From assembly GCF_900156375.1 (NCBI RefSeq), contig NZ_FTNK01000001.1:1-64000 (forward strand): a DNA stretch of 64,000 bases. Direction: 5' to 3'. Below are positions 60,374-64,000 of the stretch, piece after piece (within the stretch, counting starts at the first letter, position 1; each line of letters starts with the position of its first letter). Both the position numbers and the translations under genes were made by a program. The notes beneath the pieces are model-generated. The model had not been told where the DNA came from, ran no database searches, and worked only from the letters and a program-made list of their open reading frames with translations. The stretch comes from Paenibacillus macquariensis. GTDB taxonomy: Bacteria > Bacillota > Bacilli > Paenibacillales > Paenibacillaceae.

Positions 60374-61498
60374 CTAAAAGATACGATGTTTCCAGCCACG
60401 AAGTTTAGCGAGCGCTTCCACATAAAAGTAATCACCATAGATTAAGGACACATCGACATTTGTATTCTCGGGCTTATGACCTGTTGCACCATGCAGGATT
60501 CCTTCGTGTTCAGGTTCGCTGAATGCTGAATATCCCTTGGATAAAGAAGCAATGATATGTTCAGCGGTCTTATGATATACAGCACCCATTTCTGGAGAGG
60601 ATAGTTTAGCAAGTTCGAGCAGACCAGAAGCGGCAATAGCAGCAGCTGAAGTGTCACGCGGTTCAGTATCGCTATTGGGAACATGGAAGTCCCATGGCGG
60701 AACCATATCATCCGGCAGGGATGCGATAAAATGATTAGCCACCCGTTGAGAGGCTTGCAAGTATTTGGTATCACCTGTGTAACGATAGGTGTTAGCCATA
60801 CCGTATAATGCCCAGGCATTTCCCCGCGACCAACATGATTCAGGTGAGTAGCCCTGCCCGCCTTTATATTCAAGTAGCTCACCGCTTGCTGGATCAAACA
60901 CAGCAACATGACAAGTAGAGCCATCGGTGCGAATCATATGCTGTAAGGCCATGTCCGCATGAGCAGTCGCGATATGACTGAATCGTGGATCTTTACTCTC
61001 TTCTGCTGCCCAATATAGAAGGGATAGATTCATGAGGCAGTCAATGATAGCCCAACCTGGCAGATCTCGATTCCAAGCCCGCAGATACTGTCCAGCTAGA
61101 TTAAAGCGACCTGCCAGAAAGTTTGCGGCAGCTAACCCGCGTCTTTTACCATCGGCATCGCCAGTTAACTTATATTTCAGGATGGAGGTCGGCAAATACT
61201 GAAATCCGACATCATGATGAAAGCGACTCTCCTCGAGCATTAACCGTTCCATACGGATATCCCAGTCCCAAGCGGCATCATGATACTTTATATCACCCGT
61301 CATATCGTAATAGATCCAGAGCATCCCCGGCCAAAAGCCTGAAATCCAATTGTCTAATGTAAGACCATCATATTCTCCATCCCGTGTAGCATGCGGTGCA
61401 AGCTCAAGTTCTCTCGTCATCAACCGATCTACCTTTTGCTGAGCTTGCTTCCACCAGACCTCTAAGTTTGGATTATTATCGATCGTTAATTTATTCAA
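60374..61498 (-). CDS. unsaturated glucuronyl hydrolase (GH88)
   Basis: Cytoplasmic (alpha/alpha)6 hydrolase of 374 residues that removes the 4,5-unsaturated uronic acid left on oligosaccharides by lyases. Candidate catalytic Asp residues are Asp96 in FHHDVGFQY and Asp153 in PGWAIIDCLMNLSLLYWA; WISGFWPGMLWIYYDMTG, ESCWSRGNAWALYGMANTYR and EPRDTSAAAIAASGLLEL are strong GH88 family signatures. The GGGAGG site precedes TTG 61498. Its presence shows that the substrate of the locus contains uronic acids and is degraded by lyases. It is followed by a PL6-like lyase and preceded by the transporter genes. Confidence 0.92.
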   Translation of the reverse strand: MNKLTIDNNPNLEVWWKQAQQKVDRLMTRELELAPHATRDGEYDGLTLDNWISGFWPGMLWIYYDMTGDIKYHDAAWDWDIRMERLMLEESRFHHDVGFQYLPTSILKYKLTGDADGKRRGLAAANFLAGRFNLAGQYLRAWNRDLPGWAIIDCLMNLSLLYWAAEESKDPRFSHIATAHADMALQHMIRTDGSTCHVAVFDPASGELLEYKGGQGYSPESCWSRGNAWALYGMANTYRYTGDTKYLQASQRVANHFIASLPDDMVPPWDFHVPNSDTEPRDTSAAAIAASGLLELAKLSSPEMGAVYHKTAEHIIASLSKGYSAFSEPEHEGILHGATGHKPENTNVDVSLIYGDYFYVEALAKLRGWKHRIF

Positions 61499-61527
61499 GT
61501 TTCTTCCTCCCTAGTGTGATACAATAT

Positions 61528-62418
61528 TTATCCTTTGATGGCGCCGATTAAAGCTCCCTTTACGAAGTATTTCTGAAGAAATGGATATACGAGTAGGATC
61601 GGAACCGTCGCCACGATAATGGTCGCGTGCTTTAATGTTTCACCAATAATGGCAACCTCTCCACCACTAGCACCGGTTGCCATCGAGCTGGCGTCGTTGA
61701 GTAATAACAGCTCACGTAGGACTAACTGAAGTGGATACAAGGATCGATCCTGTAGGAAGATCATCGCATTAAACCATGAGTTCCAGTGACTTACACCGTA
61801 GTACAGCAACATCACAGCCATCACCGGCATGCACAGCGGGATCATAATGCGGAACAGGATTACGAACTCATTGGCCCCATCGATTTTGGCTGATTCCTCT
61901 AGGCTATCGGGTACAGCATCAAACGCTGTTTTCATAATGATGAGATTAAAAGCGGATATCGCCTGTGGGATGATCAAGGATGCTAACGTATTTGTAAGCC
62001 CAAGTCCCTTTACTGTGAAATATAATGGAATGAGTCCACCATTAAAAAACATAGTAAATACGATGAACAGCATGAGCTGTTTGCGGTATCGCAGTCCTTT
62101 TCGTGATAAGGCATATGCTCCGAAACAAGTCAGGAAAATATTGAGCACGAGTCCGCTTACGACAATAATAAATGTATTTAAATAGCCTTTAGTAATCATT
62201 GGATTATCAAATACGAGTCGATACGCGTTTAGACTGAATTTTAGTGGTTTCCACAGAATTCCAGAATGTTGCATAAATAAGGTCGGATCGCTTAATGAAG
62301 CAAATAGAACATAAATTAATGGATACAATGCACATATAGTAAATACCGTTAACAATATATAGTTGAAGACATCAAACGCATTCTCGCCGAATGAATTGCT
62401 ACTTAGTTTCCGTTTCAT
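61528..62418 (-). CDS. LplC/YtcP-type carbohydrate ABC transporter permease
   Basis: Inner-membrane permease (296 residues, six helices) of a CUT1-family oligosaccharide importer. The EAA loop is EESAKIDGANEFVILFRIMI. FNYILLTVFTICALYPLIYV at the N-terminus and YPFLQKYFVKGALIGAIKG at the end are highly typical of LplC/YtcP proteins that work with uronate-oligosaccharide binding proteins. It starts 12 bases after its partner permease with a GGGGGATG site. The ATPase is usually a shared MsmX-type protein encoded elsewhere; none is in the window. Confidence 0.94.
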   Translation of the reverse strand: MKRKLSSNSFGENAFDVFNYILLTVFTICALYPLIYVLFASLSDPTLFMQHSGILWKPLKFSLNAYRLVFDNPMITKGYLNTFIIVVSGLVLNIFLTCFGAYALSRKGLRYRKQLMLFIVFTMFFNGGLIPLYFTVKGLGLTNTLASLIIPQAISAFNLIIMKTAFDAVPDSLEESAKIDGANEFVILFRIMIPLCMPVMAVMLLYYGVSHWNSWFNAMIFLQDRSLYPLQLVLRELLLLNDASSMATGASGGEVAIIGETLKHATIIVATVPILLVYPFLQKYFVKGALIGAIKG

Positions 62419-62430
62419 TTATTCATCCCC

Positions 62431-63402
62431 CTACCATAAGCTCGTGTTGTTCATCTTCCTGCTCAGCCAGTTTGCAGAGATTACCAGTGTGAAGTTGATG
62501 GCGGAGTTGAATAGTCCCACGGCCGAACTGAAGCTATAATTGAATTCCTGCAGTCCGAGACGATACACGTAGGAACTGATCACATCTGCGGTTTCATAGG
62601 TGGATGGATTGTAGAGGAGAATAATCTTCTCGCCCCCAACATTCATGAGCTTACCGATCTCCAGGATGAACAGAATAATAATCGTGGATATGATGCCGGG
62701 CAATGTTACATGAAGCATTTGCTTCCAGCGATTTGCGCCGTCGATTTTGGCTGCTTCATATTGCTCTTGATCAATACCCGCTAACGCTGCCAAATAGATA
62801 ATCGTACCCCAGCCGATATTTTGCCATATCCCCGAGGATACGAATATAGTACGGAAGTATTCAGATTCGAGCAGTAAGGATACCCGTTCCCAGCCGAAGA
62901 AAGCTAGCAAGTCGTTAATTAAACCATCGCTCATTGTAAATTCCTTAATAATCCCACATACGACAACAAGCGAAATAAAGTGGGGCATGTACGTAAGGGT
63001 CTGTACAGTGCGCTTAAAGGCAGTTTTTCGCACTTCGTTTAACAGTAATGCCAGTATAATTGGTGCTGGAAAGCCGAAAAGAAGCTCATAGAAACTGATC
63101 ATCAGTGTATTCTTAATTACACGCCAGAAATAAATGCCGTTGAAGAACGACTCAAAGTGTTCCCATCCGACCCACGGACTGCCCATGATCCCTAAGCGAG
63201 GAGAAAATTCCTTGAAAGCAATCAAAGCACCGTACATTGGATAGTAATGAAATATGGTGAAGTATAGAAGTACCGGGATTAACATGACATATAGCCAAGG
63301 GTTCTTTCTTATATCTTTCAGGAAACCCCACCTGGTGGAAGTATTTGTTCCAGAAGCGGTCAACAATGTTGATTTGCGCAATTGAGGTGGATGTTTCGCC
63401 AT
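62431..63402 (-). CDS. LplB-type carbohydrate ABC transporter permease
   Basis: Second permease of the CUT1 importer, about 323 residues with six helices. It has DIRKNPWLYVMLIPVLLYFT, FHYYPMYGALIAFKEFSPRL, the EAA loop YEAAKIDGANRWKQMLHVTL and the C-terminal SAINFTLVISANWLSRKMNN, all typical of LplB. ATG 63402 is preferred over 63420 because GAGGAG lies between them. It is downstream of the binding-protein gene by about 80 bases. Confidence 0.93.
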   Translation of the reverse strand: MAKHPPQLRKSTLLTASGTNTSTRWGFLKDIRKNPWLYVMLIPVLLYFTIFHYYPMYGALIAFKEFSPRLGIMGSPWVGWEHFESFFNGIYFWRVIKNTLMISFYELLFGFPAPIILALLLNEVRKTAFKRTVQTLTYMPHFISLVVVCGIIKEFTMSDGLINDLLAFFGWERVSLLLESEYFRTIFVSSGIWQNIGWGTIIYLAALAGIDQEQYEAAKIDGANRWKQMLHVTLPGIISTIIILFILEIGKLMNVGGEKIILLYNPSTYETADVISSYVYRLGLQEFNYSFSSAVGLFNSAINFTLVISANWLSRKMNNTSLW

Positions 63403-63480
63403 GCCGATCTCACTCCTCATTATCTATCTGTTAGCCCAAGGGAGGGATTTATCGAGTTCTACCCCCTGGGCTCTAATCTG

Positions 63481-64000
63481 TTATCTCTTGTTATATCGTT
63501 CTAAAGCACTCTGATAGATTTCGATTGCTCGATCAATACCCATCTTCTTAATCTGTGCTACATATTGATCGTAGCTCTCCATCGGCTCTTTACCGACGAT
63601 GAACTTAACGAACATCTCCTCTTTATAGTTGCTCACTTCCATAACAATCTTGCCGAGCTCTTTGCTCTCTTCAGCGGTTGGAGTCAGAAAGGCTGGCAGT
63701 GTATGTTTCTTCGCATCCGTCTGTGACCACACCTTAACGGCCTCATCTTGCTGAGGGAGAGTATTCCAATTACGGCGTCCATCCGCTTCATAAGGACCAT
63801 TCGGTTTAGAATATATCGATACCATCTGTTGCAGGCTGTATTTTTCATTGTTCTTAATCAGATCTGTATATACTGGGGCGCCGTTCTCCATCACATAGCT
63901 CTCACCTTCAATACCGAAGTTTAATAGCATCGCGCCTTCATCGCTGTATGCATAATCTAGCCAACGAGCGACCAATTCTGGATTTTTAGCGGAAGTCGTT
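63481..64000 (-). CDS. LplA-type extracellular solute-binding protein (3' part)
   Basis: C-terminal ~172 residues of the substrate-binding lipoprotein of the transporter; the gene continues past the right edge. ELVARWLDYAYSDEGAMLLN, NFGIEGESYVMENGAPVYTD and the tail KKMGIDRAIEIYQSALERYN are typical of the LplA/YtcQ group (family 1 solute-binding proteins for uronate-containing oligosaccharides). It is the first visible gene of the operon and shows no truncation other than the window edge. Confidence 0.92.
   Translation of the reverse strand, partial: TTSAKNPELVARWLDYAYSDEGAMLLNFGIEGESYVMENGAPVYTDLIKNNEKYSLQQMVSIYSKPNGPYEADGRRNWNTLPQQDEAVKVWSQTDAKKHTLPAFLTPTAEESKELGKIVMEVSNYKEEMFVKFIVGKEPMESYDQYVAQIKKMGIDRAIEIYQSALERYNKR

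Overview
The window looks like chromosome from a low-to-moderate GC, endospore-forming, SLH-bearing Gram-positive of the Paenibacillus group. Supporting signs are strong GGAGG-type ribosome binding sites with frequent TTG/GTG starts, T-box leaders, candidate CcpA cre sites, a double-GTPase bacterial dynamin, GerMN lipoproteins with Amidase_3 cell-wall amidases, YesM/YesN regulators and an Lpl-type sugar ABC transporter. No rRNA, tRNA, CRISPR array, phage gene or transposase was seen. The genus is an inference from gene content.

Layout. 1-2.6 kb (-): partial ABC-2 type ATPase, an SGNH hydrolase and a secreted CAP-domain protein with a PEVK repeat and a candidate WalR box. 2.7-11 kb (-): galactose-type uptake locus, regulator yesN-like / sensor kinase yesM-like / sensor lipoprotein, then mglB-mglA-mglC, with cre sites before both blocks. 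11-16.6 kb (-): GNAT, purT and a heterodimeric ABC exporter. 16.9-24.5 kb (-): dynamin-like protein with a GC-rich core, endonuclease III with a small unknown gene, and a 910-aa SLH protein. 24.6-29.2 kb (-): a duplicated amidase + GerMN lipoprotein pair. 29.5-32.7 kb: leuCD divergent from a LysR regulator. 32.7-41.6 kb: methionine-salvage genes mtnU (-) and mtnE (+), then a proline T-box leader, proB, proA, proC and, abutting proC, mtnW-mtnX-mtnB. 41.7-44.8 kb (-): ECF sigma factor (apparent ATT start), putative anti-sigma, triple-repeat membrane protein and an epimerase. 45-48.3 kb (-): EamA transporter, DUF523 protein and an MFS transporter behind a second T-box. 48.4-50.9 kb (-): second ECF sigma / DUF4179 pair and a GNAT. 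51-54.6 kb (+): MerR regulator, an alpha/beta hydrolase interrupted by an amber codon, and a secreted SLH-amidase. 54.8-64 kb (-): polysaccharide-degradation operon with two F5/8-type-C + PL6-like lyases, a beta-propeller glycosidase, a GH88 unsaturated uronyl hydrolase and an Lpl-type ABC transporter.

How they work together. In the mgl block a membrane-bound sensor kinase and binding lipoprotein probably detect sugar outside the cell and signal to the AraC-type regulator, which drives the high-affinity transporter, with carbon-catabolite control on top. In the last block secreted lyases would cut a uronate-rich polysaccharide, the Lpl-type transporter would import the oligosaccharides and the GH88 enzyme would remove the unsaturated end residues. 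The pro/mtn cluster is unusual because the proline-starvation switch lies upstream of genes for recycling methylthioadenosine.

The most unexpected non-coding content is three kinds of repeat: a 168-bp element with terminal inverted repeats (34973-35140), a ~150-bp imperfect palindrome between proB and proA, and a ~60-bp repeat unit found in the leaders of both proA and a gerMN gene, whose last copy supplies the gene's Shine-Dalgarno sequence. Many starts given here were moved downstream of the longest open frame because the ribosome binding site lies inside the longer frame.
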